A DNA stretch of 24,871 nucleotides from positions 1 through 24,871 of the forward strand of contig JAITOS010000079.1 of the NCBI GenBank assembly GCA_031289815.1. The letters are read 5' to 3'. This stretch comes from Peptococcaceae bacterium. GTDB lineage: Bacteria > Bacillota > Desulfitobacteriia > Desulfitobacteriales > Desulfitobacteriaceae. Under the pieces are notes generated by a model. That model was given only the letters and a program-made list of their open reading frames with translations. It had not been told where the DNA came from and ran no database searches. This document shows positions 13,287 through 21,489 of this stretch, in pieces; positions within the stretch are counted from its first letter, which is position 1; every line of letters begins with the position of its first letter. A program made the position numbers and the translations under genes.

Positions 13287-13303
13287 CCCTTGCTTCAAAC
13301 CTT

Positions 13304-13642
13304 TTAAATCAGTTCGATCAGCACCATTTCCGCCGCATCGCCCCGGCGATAGCCAAGCTTCATCGTCCTGGTATAGCCTCCCTGACGCTCCGCGTACTTC
13401 GGCGCGATCGTATCAAAAAGTTTTTTAACGACGCTTTCATCCAGCAGATACGCCAGCACCTGCCGACGAGCCGCCAGATCACCTCGTTTTCCCAAAGTAA
13501 TCATCTTCTCGGCGATCGCTTTCAGCTCTTTAGCTCTGGCTTCCGTCGTTTCGATCCGTTCGTATTGCAAAAGAGATGTCACGATATTTCTCAGCATAGC
13601 GCCGCGATGGCCTGTATTTCTTCCCAATTTACGATAAGGCAA
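13304..13642 (-). CDS. rplQ: 50S ribosomal protein L17
   Basis: A 112-residue L17, located near the peptide exit region of the large subunit. The opening PYRKLGRNTGHRGAMLRN and the AAPKYAERQGGYTR-like ending (IAPKYAERQGGYTRTMKLGYRRGD) are characteristic. The start is TTG at 13642, 7-8 nt after GGAGGGG; no in-frame ATG is near. It closes the alpha operon after rpoA (24-nt gap) and is followed by a terminator hairpin. Confidence 0.97.
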   Translation of the reverse strand: MPYRKLGRNTGHRGAMLRNIVTSLLQYERIETTEARAKELKAIAEKMITLGKRGDLAARRQVLAYLLDESVVKKLFDTIAPKYAERQGGYTRTMKLGYRRGDAAEMVLIELI

Positions 13643-13666
13643 CGTATTCCCCTCCTTCGCAGCAAA

Positions 13667-14608
13667 TTAGTCGTCCGCCTCACGAAAACCCAAGCTCAGA
13701 TCATGTAGCTTTTGTTCTACTTCTTCCAATGACTTGCGACCAAGATTCCGCACCTTGATCATGTCTTCTTCGGTTTTCTGAGTCAATTCTTCCACAGTGT
13801 TGATTCCCGCCCGTTTCAGGCAATTATAGGAGCGCACGGACAAGTCGAGCTCTTCGATCGTCATCTCCATGATTTTGTCTTTTTCATCTTTGCCTTTGTC
13901 AACAAAAGTTTCGCCCTCGCCATCGACGAGCGTATGGGTCAGTTCTTCAAAGGGCCGTAAATGCTCCATCAAAACCTTGGCGGCAAAACTTACCGCCTCT
14001 TGCGGCGACATGCTTCCATTTGAATATATTTCCAATATCAGCTTGTCATAGTCCGTCATCTGTCCGACCCGGGTATCTTCTACGGTGTAATTGACTTTAT
14101 AGATCGGCGTAAAGATGGAATCAATCGGAATCACGCCGATCGCGTGATCCGGTTTTTTATTCTTATCCGCCGAAACATAGCCGCGATCTCTTTCCACGGT
14201 CATTTCCATGAAAAGGCGGCCATCCTTGTCCAAGGTCGCAATCTTGAGATCCGGGTTTAGGATCTCAAGATCCGGCCCTGTGATGATGTCACGGGCGTAC
14301 ACTTCTCCTTCGCCCTCTACTTCCAGCCGCATCACTTTGAGCTCATCCGTATATCCCTTTAAAGCCAGCGATTTGATATTGAGGATAATTTCCGTCACAT
14401 CTTCCAAAACTCCCGGTATCGTCGAAAACTCATGCAATACGCCTTCGATCTGGACGGCGGTAACCGCCGAGCCGAGAAGGGAAGAGAGCAAGACCCTCCG
14501 GAGAGAGTTCCCTAAGGTAATCCCATATCCTCTTTCCAATGGCTCAATCACAAATTTCGCGTGTTTATCAGATTCTTCCATACAGTCAATCTTAAATTTA
14601 TCGAACAA
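13667..14608 (-). CDS. rpoA: DNA-directed RNA polymerase alpha subunit
   Basis: A 313-residue alpha subunit. The N-terminal dimerisation domain has the family GYGITLGNSLRRVLLSSL segment (near 29-46), and the C-terminal domain that binds UP elements and activators is at about 240-313, with the helix-hairpin-helix LGRKSLEEVEQKL. A short acidic/Lys linker (GKDEKDK) joins them. The start is TTG at 14608 with AAGGTG about 11 nt upstream, a rather weak site for so abundant a protein. It lies 72 nt after rpsD in the usual alpha-operon order. Confidence 0.98.
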   Translation of the reverse strand: MFDKFKIDCMEESDKHAKFVIEPLERGYGITLGNSLRRVLLSSLLGSAVTAVQIEGVLHEFSTIPGVLEDVTEIILNIKSLALKGYTDELKVMRLEVEGEGEVYARDIITGPDLEILNPDLKIATLDKDGRLFMEMTVERDRGYVSADKNKKPDHAIGVIPIDSIFTPIYKVNYTVEDTRVGQMTDYDKLILEIYSNGSMSPQEAVSFAAKVLMEHLRPFEELTHTLVDGEGETFVDKGKDEKDKIMEMTIEELDLSVRSYNCLKRAGINTVEELTQKTEEDMIKVRNLGRKSLEEVEQKLHDLSLGFREADD

Positions 14609-14680
14609 AAAGAATGCACCTTCTTTCTCGTGACCTGAGATTCATGTATCCACCCCTGGCGGAAATAACAATCCTCTTGA

Positions 14681-15310
14681 TTAACGGGAGTATCTCTCCA
14701 CGATAAAATGCTCTTGGATAGGCAGTTGAATATCTTCACGAGTCGGTAGTGCAATCACGGTTCCGGCAGCGGCATTGACGTCCAGACTTAACCAGACGGG
14801 AATAGCGCGGTTGGCGGCGGCGTCGATAATTTCTTTTAGCTTGGGTGAGCTTTTACTGGTTTCTTTCACCGCAATCGTTTCCCCAATGCGAACGATATAC
14901 GAAGGAATATTGACCCGTTTGCCATTGACTGTAAAATGGCCGTGCCTCACCAACTGACGAGCTTCCGGACGGGATGAGGCAAACCCCAGACGGAAAATCA
15001 CATTATCCAAACGGCGTTCCAACAGCCGCAGCAAGTTTTCCCCCGTCATTCCTTTTTGGCGGGCGGCCTCCACAAAGTAACGGCGGAATTGCCCTTCCAA
15101 GACGCCGTAAATTCGGCGCGCTTTTTGTTTTTCCCGCAACTGAAGTCCATATTCCGTCGGTTTCTTGCCGCGGCTCTTCCCATGCTGTCCGGGAGCGTAA
15201 GGGCGGCGGTCAATCGCGCATTTCGCGCCATAACAACGATCCGCTTTGAGAAACAATTTCATTCCTTCACGGCGACATAAGCGGCACACAGGACCTATAT
15301 ATCTAGCCAA
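14681..15310 (-). CDS. rpsD: 30S ribosomal protein S4 (zinc-binding type)
   Basis: A 209-residue S4, a primary 16S rRNA-binding protein and, in Bacillota, often the autogenous repressor of its own gene. It keeps the four N-terminal cysteines of the zinc type (Cys9, Cys12, Cys26, Cys31), so it is the C+ form rather than a Cys-free paralogue. The S4 domain is at about 95-160 (RRLDNVIFRLGFASSRPEARQ region). The start is TTG at 15310, 7 nt after AGGAGGTG. Its position between rpsK and rpoA is the usual clostridial order; in Bacillus subtilis rpsD is elsewhere. Confidence 0.97.
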   Translation of the reverse strand: MARYIGPVCRLCRREGMKLFLKADRCYGAKCAIDRRPYAPGQHGKSRGKKPTEYGLQLREKQKARRIYGVLEGQFRRYFVEAARQKGMTGENLLRLLERRLDNVIFRLGFASSRPEARQLVRHGHFTVNGKRVNIPSYIVRIGETIAVKETSKSSPKLKEIIDAAANRAIPVWLSLDVNAAAGTVIALPTREDIQLPIQEHFIVERYSR

Positions 15311-15323
15311 TCTTTACACCTCC

Positions 15324-15713
15324 TTAAACTCTTCTTCGTTTCGGCGGCCGGCAGCCATTATGCGGTATCGGCGTTACGTCTTTAATCAGATTTACTTCCA
15401 AACCGGCGGCTTGTAAAGCCCGAATCGCCGCTTCACGGCCAGCGCCGGGGCCTTTGACAAAACATTCGACTTCCTTCAGCCCATGCTCCATCGCCACTTT
15501 CGCCGCTGTTTCCGCGGCCATTTGGGCGGCAAAAGGCGTACTTTTACGAGAGCCTTTAAAACCCAGCGACCCCGCACTCGACCAGGATATCGCATTCCCC
15601 GTCGTATCCGCTAACGTCACAATTGTATTATTAAACGTCGATTTAATATGCGCTACTCCGGTTTCAATGTTTTTACGCTCACGGCGCTTCGTCCGTGCTA
15701 CTTTACGTGGCAT
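15324..15713 (-). CDS. rpsK: 30S ribosomal protein S11
   Basis: A 129-residue S11, part of the 30S platform near the E site. It has the family segments GVAHIKSTFNNTIVTLAD and GFKGSRKSTPFAAQMAAE, and the conserved C-terminal DVTPIPHNGCRPPKRRRV. ATG at 15713 follows a purine-rich GGGGGGAATAAGCG site and lies 13 nt after the rpsM stop. Confidence 0.98.
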   Translation of the reverse strand: MPRKVARTKRRERKNIETGVAHIKSTFNNTIVTLADTTGNAISWSSAGSLGFKGSRKSTPFAAQMAAETAAKVAMEHGLKEVECFVKGPGAGREAAIRALQAAGLEVNLIKDVTPIPHNGCRPPKRRRV

Positions 15714-15726
15714 CGCTTATTCCCCC

Positions 15727-16098
15727 CTATTTCTTACGGCGTGCGCCGACGGTCTTACTCGGCCCTTTACGGGTGCGGGCATTGGTTTTCGTCCGTTGGC
15801 CGCGCACGGGCAAGCCGCGGCGGTGACGATAGCCGCGATAGCAGCCAATCTCCATCAGACGTTTAATATTCAGCGATACTTCACGACGCAGATCCCCTTC
15901 AACTCTGAATTCTTTGTCGATCACTTCCCGGAGACGCCCTACTTCTTCTTCCGATAAATCACGGACGCGGGTATCGGGGCTTACGCCTGTTTTTGCCAGA
16001 ATCTTTTGTGATGACGGAAAGCCAATGCCGTAAATATACGTCAAAGCTGCTTCAACACGTTTATCCCGCGGCAAATCAACTCCACTGATACGTGCCAT
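15727..16098 (-). CDS. rpsM: 30S ribosomal protein S13
   Basis: A 123-residue S13, in the head of the 30S subunit where it contacts S19, L5 and the P-site tRNA. The opening MARISGVDLPRDKRVEAALTY-type sequence, GIG motifs, the GCYRGYRHRRGLPVRGQRTKTNART stretch and the basic C-terminal tail identify it. ATG at 16098 has GGGGGTG about 10 nt upstream. The gap to rpmJ upstream is unusually long (141 bp) and may hold an internal promoter. Confidence 0.98.
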   Translation of the reverse strand: MARISGVDLPRDKRVEAALTYIYGIGFPSSQKILAKTGVSPDTRVRDLSEEEVGRLREVIDKEFRVEGDLRREVSLNIKRLMEIGCYRGYRHRRGLPVRGQRTKTNARTRKGPSKTVGARRKK

Positions 16099-16239
16099 GT
16101 AATCATTACACCCCCATTATTTCATCATGTATTTCCCAAGTCACTCTTTTACTTTCAAGTTCACATCGGTATGCTGGAACAAAATATCCGTACTTGAACG
16201 CCTATAGGCTTCCAATCAGCCGCGCAGGATATCTTGGTT
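16099..16239 (-). promoter_or_regulatory. Long rpmJ-rpsM spacer, possible internal promoter
   Basis: These two genes are normally separated by about 10-30 nt in this operon, but here 141 nt intervene. The spacer has a perfect palindrome GCCTATAGGC (16200-16209). On the minus strand TTGAAA, a spacer of about 17-18 nt and GAAATA/AATACA make a weak promoter-like pair near rpsM. There is no open frame of note. A promoter or an autoregulatory leader for the rpsM-rpsK-rpsD-rpoA-rplQ part is the obvious idea (inference). Confidence 0.25.
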
Positions 16240-16353
16240 TTAGCCTTGTCTTTGTTTGTGCTTTGGATTTTCACAGATCACCATGACCTTACCATGACGT
16301 TTGATGATTTTGCATTTTTCGCACATCGTCTTCACAGAAGGCTTAACTTTCAC
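16240..16353 (-). CDS. rpmJ: 50S ribosomal protein L36 (zinc-binding type)
   Basis: A 37-residue L36 too short to stand out among open frames. It begins MKVKPSVKTMCEKCK and ends ENPKHKQRQG, with the zinc ligands Cys11, Cys14, Cys27 and His32, so it is the C+ form. I chose GTG at 16353, which gives the canonical N-terminus and sits 8 nt after AGGAGG. An ATG two codons upstream (16359) is almost inside the Shine-Dalgarno site and less likely. It lies 20 nt after infA, in standard order. Confidence 0.96.
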   Translation of the reverse strand: MKVKPSVKTMCEKCKIIKRHGKVMVICENPKHKQRQG

Positions 16354-16373
16354 CGTCATCCCCTCCTTTGGTA

Positions 16374-16592
16374 TTACTTAAACCGGTAGATAATCCGTCC
16401 CCGGGTTAAATCATAAGGCGAAAGCTCTACGTTGACCCGGTCTCCCGGCAAAATCCGGATAAAATTCATGCGGATTTTACCCGAAACATGCGCCAGGACC
16501 TTATGGCCATTACTCAATTCAACGAGGAACATCGCGTTCGGCAACGGTTCCAAAACCTTACCTTCAACTTCAATAACATCTTCCTTAGACAT
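16374..16592 (-). CDS. infA: Translation initiation factor IF-1
   Basis: A 72-residue IF-1, a single OB-fold protein that binds the ribosomal A site during initiation. The sequence has EGKVLEPLPNAMFLVELSNGH, the AHVSGKIRMNFIRILPGD core and the YDLTRGRI ending, all typical. ATG at 16592 follows AAAGGAGGGG. It lies 30 nt after map, without the KOW-domain gene that some Bacillota have between the two. Confidence 0.98.
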   Translation of the reverse strand: MSKEDVIEVEGKVLEPLPNAMFLVELSNGHKVLAHVSGKIRMNFIRILPGDRVNVELSPYDLTRGRIIYRFK

Positions 16593-16622
16593 GCATCATC
16601 CACCCCTCCTTTGGCAAAATCG

Positions 16623-17369
16623 CTACCATCGAGTTAATATTTCCGGGCCATTTTCCGTAACAGCGACCGTATGCTCAAAATGAGCGGACGGCAACCCGTC
16701 TGTCGTCACCACTGTCCATTGATCCTCCAGCATTTTTACCTGATACGTACCCAAATTCACCATGGGTTCAATGGCCAAGACCATCCCTAACTCAAGTCGC
16801 GGCCCTCGGCCGGGTTTGCCATAATTAGGAATTTGCGGGTCTTCATGCATTGCTTTGCCTATGCCATGCCCGACATAATCTCGCACTACGCTGAAGCCAT
16901 GACTTTCAACATGCATCTGAACCGCGTGAGAAACGTCGTAGAGCCGATTCCCCACCTTCGCCTGCGCTAAGCCAAAGGCCAGAGATTCTTCCGTTATCTT
17001 CAGCAATTGCCGGTGAACGTCTGAAATTTCACCGACCGGTAACGTAATTGCCGCGTCGCCATAATATTCCTCCAGGATAGCCCCGCAATCAATACTGATA
17101 ATATCTCCTGATCGCAATTTCCTTAAACCTGGGATGCCATGAACGACCTGTTCATTCACCGAAGTACACAACGTCGCCGGAAAACCGTTATATCCCTTAA
17201 ACGCGGGAAGCGCGCCTTGCTGTCGGATGTAATCTTCTGCCAGCTGGTCCAGGTACCCGGTCGTCATTCCCGGTTCAAGCGTCTCTCTGAGCAGTTGAAG
17301 CGTTTCGGCTACCAGTTTACCGGCCTTCCGCATTTTTTCCAATTGACTGGCGCTCTTGAGCACAATCAT
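16623..17369 (-). CDS. map: Methionine aminopeptidase, type I
   Basis: A 248-residue type I methionine aminopeptidase that removes the N-terminal Met of new proteins. The dinuclear metal ligands are all present: Asp94 (ISIDCG), Asp105 (YYGDAA), His168 (YVGHGIGKAMHE), Glu201 (LAIEPM) and Glu232 (FEHTVAV). The frame is open for 25 more codons upstream, but the ATG at 17369 gives the family start MIVLKSASQLEKMRKAG and overlaps the adk stop as ATGA, showing translational coupling. The Shine-Dalgarno match is weak, consistent with coupling. Confidence 0.97.
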   Translation of the reverse strand: MIVLKSASQLEKMRKAGKLVAETLQLLRETLEPGMTTGYLDQLAEDYIRQQGALPAFKGYNGFPATLCTSVNEQVVHGIPGLRKLRSGDIISIDCGAILEEYYGDAAITLPVGEISDVHRQLLKITEESLAFGLAQAKVGNRLYDVSHAVQMHVESHGFSVVRDYVGHGIGKAMHEDPQIPNYGKPGRGPRLELGMVLAIEPMVNLGTYQVKMLEDQWTVVTTDGLPSAHFEHTVAVTENGPEILTRW

Positions 17370-18019
17370 ATCTTTTGCCCCAGCGCCGTCAAGATAGCTT
17401 TCAGTACCTGCTGGATCGGCTGATCGCCTTCGATCTTTTGCCATACTCCCTGTTGACGATAGTACTCTATCAGCGGTTTCGTCTGTTCATCGTGTACCTG
17501 TAGGCGTTTTCGCGCCGTTTCCAGGGAATCATCCTGACGTTGATAGAGTTCACCGCTGCATTTGTCACATACATCAGCCCGGGCCGGCGGGATAAATTCC
17601 GTATGATAGCTGGTGCCGCAGGTTTTACAAAGACGGCGTCCGGTTAAGCGTTTCAATAACTTCTCCCGGTCCATTTCAATATTGAGCACAGCGTCCAGCC
17701 GCACACCCAAATTGTTGGCTAATAAACTCGTTAAGGCGTCCGCCTGCGCCACCGTGCGGGGAAAGCCGTCCAAAAGAAATCCCTGCTTGCAATCAGGCTG
17801 GCCCAAACGCTCCGCCACAATGCCAATCGTCACTTCATCCGGTACCAGCGCCCCGGCCTCCATAAATCCTTTGGCTTTCAGGCCTAACGGCGTTCCTGAA
17901 TCCATCGCCGCTCGGAACATATCTCCGGTCGAGATGTGCGCTATCCCAAATTTTTCTACAATCTTTTCCGCCTGCGTACCCTTACCGGCTCCCGGCGGTC
18001 CCATAAAGATAATATTCAC
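17366..18019 (-). CDS. adk: Adenylate kinase (zinc-lid type)
   Basis: A 217-residue adenylate kinase catalysing ATP + AMP to 2 ADP. The P-loop GPPGAGKGT is at 7-15, the AMP-site segments STGDMFRAA and DGFPRT follow, and the lid carries a four-cysteine zinc site (Cys131, Cys134, Cys151, Cys154) as in Gram-positive enzymes. The start is GTG at 18019, about 4-9 nt after a GGGGGAATAGCAGG stretch. It lies between secY (15-nt gap) and map (4-nt overlap), the canonical spc order. Confidence 0.98.
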   Translation of the reverse strand: MNIIFMGPPGAGKGTQAEKIVEKFGIAHISTGDMFRAAMDSGTPLGLKAKGFMEAGALVPDEVTIGIVAERLGQPDCKQGFLLDGFPRTVAQADALTSLLANNLGVRLDAVLNIEMDREKLLKRLTGRRLCKTCGTSYHTEFIPPARADVCDKCSGELYQRQDDSLETARKRLQVHDEQTKPLIEYYRQQGVWQKIEGDQPIQQVLKAILTALGQKI

Positions 18020-18034
18020 CCTGCTATTCCCCCA

Positions 18035-19327
18035 TTATTTGATAAAGCCTTGGTAATGCCTCATCACCAGCTGGGATTCCAATTGTTTCATAGTGTCCAG
18101 GGCTACCCCAACCACGATGAGCAGAGAAGTACCGCCGAAATATATGTTCGTGAATCCTGTCACGTTGGATACGATCGTCGGTAAGATCGAGATCAGCGCC
18201 AAAAACATAGCGCCGACAAATGTCACCCGGTATAAAACCTTGGTGATATATTCCGAAGTCGGCCGACCGGGACGGAGACCCGGAATGAAACCGCCGTATT
18301 TCTTGAGATTTTCCGCCACATCCATCGGCTTAAAGGTAATCGTCGTATAAAAATACGTGAATCCTATGATCATCAAGGCATAGACAATGAGGTAAGGAAT
18401 AGAATTCACCGACCCGTTCATCGTCATCCACTTGTTGACAAACGCCGCAAACCCGGATCCGCCAGACCAGGAGGCGATCTGCGACGGCAAACCCACCAGG
18501 GAAATCGCAAAGATGATGGGGATCACGCCCGCCTGATTTACCTTCAAAGGAATATGCGAGCTCTGACCGCCATAAACCCGGCGTCCCACTACCCGCTTCG
18601 CATACTGTACCTGGATACGGCGCTGTCCCTCATTGATATACACGATGCCAGCGACGACCGCCACGACGATGACCGCCAGAACGATAATGGAAATCAAGCT
18701 GATTTCACCGACTTGCCATCCCTGCCAGAGATTTTTCAAGGCGTCCGGAATCCGTGAGGCAATCCCGGCAAAGATAATCAGGGAAATCCCATTGCCAATT
18801 CCTTTTTCCGTAATCGCTTCCCCCAACCACATGAGGAAGGTCGTGCCAGCCGTTAGGATCAAGGTGATAAACAGATAGACTAACCAGCTCCACACGCCCG
18901 GCGGAACGATGATCGCTCCCCGCAGGCCAAAGGTCATGCCAAACCCTTGGACAAAGCCCAAGACCACGGTGAAATAACGGATATACTGAACGATTTTCTT
19001 ACGGCCATAATCTCCTTCTTTGGCCAAGCGTTCCAGAGAAGGAATCACGACTTGCAGTAATTGGATGATAATAGAAGCTGTAATGTACGGGGTAATGCTC
19101 ATGGCAAAGATCGTAAATCTGCGGAAAGAGCCGCCGCTAAACGTATCAAAGAAATCCATGATGCTCCCCGCGCCGACCAGTTCATTCAGAACCTCGTGAT
19201 TGATCAGGGGGATCGGAACATGCGCTCCAATCCGAAACACCAGAAACATCAGCAGGGTAAACAGGATTTTGTTTCGCAGATTTGATACTCTTACCGCGTT
19301 TTTAAGAGAATCAACATTTAGGGACAT
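18035..19327 (-). CDS. secY: Preprotein translocase subunit SecY
   Basis: A 430-residue SecY, the channel of the Sec translocon, with ten predicted transmembrane segments. Family features include the RIGAHVPIPLIN region, ITPYITASIIIQLLQ in TM2, GIGNGISLIIFAGI, the cytosolic loop with YAKRVVGR, and GGFIPGLRPGRPT before the last helices. The open frame continues 12 codons into rplO, but ATG at 19327 has AGGTGG 7 nt upstream, gives the typical start MSLNVDSLKNA and lies one base after the rplO stop. Confidence 0.98.
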   Translation of the reverse strand: MSLNVDSLKNAVRVSNLRNKILFTLLMFLVFRIGAHVPIPLINHEVLNELVGAGSIMDFFDTFSGGSFRRFTIFAMSITPYITASIIIQLLQVVIPSLERLAKEGDYGRKKIVQYIRYFTVVLGFVQGFGMTFGLRGAIIVPPGVWSWLVYLFITLILTAGTTFLMWLGEAITEKGIGNGISLIIFAGIASRIPDALKNLWQGWQVGEISLISIIVLAVIVVAVVAGIVYINEGQRRIQVQYAKRVVGRRVYGGQSSHIPLKVNQAGVIPIIFAISLVGLPSQIASWSGGSGFAAFVNKWMTMNGSVNSIPYLIVYALMIIGFTYFYTTITFKPMDVAENLKKYGGFIPGLRPGRPTSEYITKVLYRVTFVGAMFLALISILPTIVSNVTGFTNIYFGGTSLLIVVGVALDTMKQLESQLVMRHYQGFIK

Positions 19328-19328
19328 A

Positions 19329-19769
19329 CTATTCCACCTCGACCTTTCCACCAGCAGCGACAATCTTATCCACCGCGGAGCGGCTCACTTTGTCTACCTG
19401 AACGGTCAGCGATTTGGTCAACTCTCCCATCCCCAGTATTTTTACGCCATCCTTCACCGTTTTAATCAGCCCGGTTTCAAATAAACTCTGATAGTTTACC
19501 GTATCGCCCTCATTAAAACGCTCTAAATCACGCACATTTAAGACGATAAATTCCTTCTTAAAGATGTTCGTAAAGCCGCGTTTGGGCAACCTTCTGGCGA
19601 TCGGCATCTGTCCGCCTTCAAAGCCAACGCGGACGCCGCCGCCTGAGCGCGCTTTCTGCCCTTTATGCCCTTTGCCAGCCGTCTTTCCATGCCCGGATCC
19701 GGTTCCGCGTCCGAGGCGTTTCGGTGCATGAGTCGAACCAGGAGCAGGCTTTAATTCATGCATTTTCAT
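19329..19769 (-). CDS. rplO: 50S ribosomal protein L15
   Basis: A 146-residue L15. The long basic Gly-rich N-terminus (LKPAPGSTHAPKRLGRGTG and GKGHKGQKARSGGG) that threads through 23S rRNA and the folded C-terminal domain are both present. ATG at 19769 is 7 nt after GGAGGTG; a second ATG two codons on is less well placed. It sits between rpmD and secY. Confidence 0.98.
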   Translation of the reverse strand: MKMHELKPAPGSTHAPKRLGRGTGSGHGKTAGKGHKGQKARSGGGVRVGFEGGQMPIARRLPKRGFTNIFKKEFIVLNVRDLERFNEGDTVNYQSLFETGLIKTVKDGVKILGMGELTKSLTVQVDKVSRSAVDKIVAAGGKVEVE

Positions 19770-19787
19770 TTTCCAACACCTCCTTCT

Positions 19788-19970
19788 CTATTCCGTGATC
19801 TTCTCTACGGTCAGCAGATGAGCACACTTACGGATCATTCCCTGTACGGCCGGAATATCTTGCTTAACGGTATTGGAGCCAATTCTACGCAAACCGAGGG
19901 CTTGCAGAGTTTGGCGATGTTTTGGGGTAGAACCGATCGAGCTTTTGGTCAACGTTATTTTCAGTTTCAC
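19788..19970 (-). CDS. rpmD: 50S ribosomal protein L30
   Basis: A 60-residue L30 of bacterial type. Starting from GTG at 19970 it reads MKLKITLTKSSIGSTPKHRQ, the family N-terminus, with the conserved LGLRRIGSNTV loop. A TTG two codons upstream directly abuts the GGAGGG site, while the GTG lies 6 nt after it, so the GTG is preferred. It starts 12 nt downstream of the rpsE stop. Confidence 0.95.
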   Translation of the reverse strand: MKLKITLTKSSIGSTPKHRQTLQALGLRRIGSNTVKQDIPAVQGMIRKCAHLLTVEKITE

Positions 19971-19981
19971 GGCCAACCCTC

Positions 19982-20482
19982 CTAACCTAAGATTTCTTCT
20001 AAAGTTTTCCCGCGGAGCCGGGCGACATCATTCGGACGTTTCAAGGCTTTTAAGCCCGTCATGGTCGCGTTTACCATATTATGGGCGTTTGAGGAGCCCA
20101 GCGATTTAGTCAGAATATCGCGGAATCCCGCTACTTCCAATACCGCGCGCACCGCACCGCCGGCTATAACTCCCGTACCCGGCGCCGCCGGCTTCAGGAG
20201 AACCTCGCCCGCGCCATATTCGCCGATGATCGGGTGCGGGATGGTCGTCCCTTTCATGGGAACCTGAATCATATTCTTTTTAGCGTCTTCCGTGCCTTTG
20301 CGGATCGCTTCCGGTACTTCTCCCGCTTTACCCAGACCGGCGCCCACATGGCCTTCCCCGTCGCCGACCACCACCAAAGCGCTAAAGCTGAAACGCCGAC
20401 CGCCTTTGACGACTTTAGCCACCCGGGCGATATGAACAACTTTCTCCGTCAATTCCATTTTACTGGCGTCTATCTTCGACAA
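19982..20482 (-). CDS. rpsE: 30S ribosomal protein S5
   Basis: A 166-residue S5, which helps hold the mRNA entry channel and decoding accuracy. It has the N-terminal dsRNA-binding domain (VVHIARVAKVVKGGRRFSFSALVVVGD) and the AAPGTGVIAGGAVRAVLE segment of the C-terminal domain. The start is TTG at 20482, 7 nt after GGAGGG. The overlapping ATG is out of frame. Confidence 0.97.
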   Translation of the reverse strand: MSKIDASKMELTEKVVHIARVAKVVKGGRRFSFSALVVVGDGEGHVGAGLGKAGEVPEAIRKGTEDAKKNMIQVPMKGTTIPHPIIGEYGAGEVLLKPAAPGTGVIAGGAVRAVLEVAGFRDILTKSLGSSNAHNMVNATMTGLKALKRPNDVARLRGKTLEEILG

Positions 20483-20506
20483 TCATTTTCCCTCCTTTAC
20501 TCTGTG

Positions 20507-20875
20507 TTAGAATTGGAGACCCACTTCGCGGGCAGCTTCAGCCAAAGCCGCAATACGCCCATGATAGATGTTACCGCCCCGATCAAAAACCACTTTATCG
20601 ATTCCTTTGGCCAACGCGCGCTGAGCGATGAGCTCGCCTACTTTTTTGGCTCCTTCCTTATTGCCGCCGGAAAACTCCGCCGCTTTAAAGTCGGAATCGA
20701 GAGAAGACGCCGCTGCCAGAGTCGCGCCAAGCTCATCATTGATGATTTGGGCATATATATGATTCAAACTACGAAAGACCGCCAAACGCGGACGTTCAGG
20801 CGAACCAACCACAGTTTTCCGCACACGTTTATGTTTCTTCCAACGAATGGCTTTGCGATCAATTTGCGTGTACAA
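20507..20875 (-). CDS. rplR: 50S ribosomal protein L18
   Basis: A 122-residue L18, a 5S rRNA-binding protein of the central protuberance. It has RKAIRWKKHKRVRKTVVGSPERPRL and the VVFDRGGNIYHGRIAALAEAAREVGL ending. Two starts are possible: a GTG at 20887 that overlaps the AAAGGAG site, and TTG at 20875 about 11 nt after it. The TTG gives the usual length and a start close to the DRKAIR motif, so I used it; this choice is moderately certain. Confidence 0.95.
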   Translation of the reverse strand: MYTQIDRKAIRWKKHKRVRKTVVGSPERPRLAVFRSLNHIYAQIINDELGATLAAASSLDSDFKAAEFSGGNKEGAKKVGELIAQRALAKGIDKVVFDRGGNIYHGRIAALAEAAREVGLQF

Positions 20876-20922
20876 TGCGGTATTCACTCCTTTCCTTCAG
20901 GCCAAGACTGGCCTCCTATGCT

Positions 20923-21471
20923 TTATTTTTTGCCTTTAGCGCCGGCTTTACCGGCCTTACGGCGAATTACTTCACCCGCGTATCGTATACCCTTGCCCTT
21001 ATACGGTTCAGGTTTACGCTGAGAACGGATGATCGCCGCCCAGGCTCCAACCAGTTCCTTGTCCAGCCCGCTTACCACAATCCGGTTCGGCGCCGGAACA
21101 TCAAATTCCAGTCCGGCATAGGGCGTCAGCTCCACCGGATGGGATTTCCCTACCGTGAGGACTAATTTATTTCCTTGTTTTGCCGCCCGATAGCCGACGC
21201 CCACCAATTCCAAGCCTTTATCAAAGCCTTTGGTTACGCCTTCCACCATATTGGACAGCAACACTCTGGTTAAGCCATGCAACGACCGGTGCAACGGCGC
21301 ATCGCTGGGACGCGTCACCAGAATTTCCTGATCCTTAACCTCTATGTTCACTTCCTGATGCAGCTGTCTGCTCAGGGTTCCTTTCGGACCCTTGACCTGA
21401 ACGAAGTTATTCTCTATCTGGATTTCTACGCCACTGGGTATAGCCACCGGCATCTTGCCAATTCTGGACAT
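20923..21471 (-). CDS. rplF: 50S ribosomal protein L6
   Basis: A 182-residue L6, near the factor-binding centre of the 50S subunit. It starts MSRIGKMPVAIPSGVEI and carries the two tandem alpha/beta domains of the family and the EPYKGKGIRYAGEVIRRKAGK signature at the C-terminus. ATG at 21471 follows AGGAGGTG. It lies between rpsH and rplR. Confidence 0.98.
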   Translation of the reverse strand: MSRIGKMPVAIPSGVEIQIENNFVQVKGPKGTLSRQLHQEVNIEVKDQEILVTRPSDAPLHRSLHGLTRVLLSNMVEGVTKGFDKGLELVGVGYRAAKQGNKLVLTVGKSHPVELTPYAGLEFDVPAPNRIVVSGLDKELVGAWAAIIRSQRKPEPYKGKGIRYAGEVIRRKAGKAGAKGKK

Positions 21472-21489
21472 TCAAAGCACCTCCTTGTC

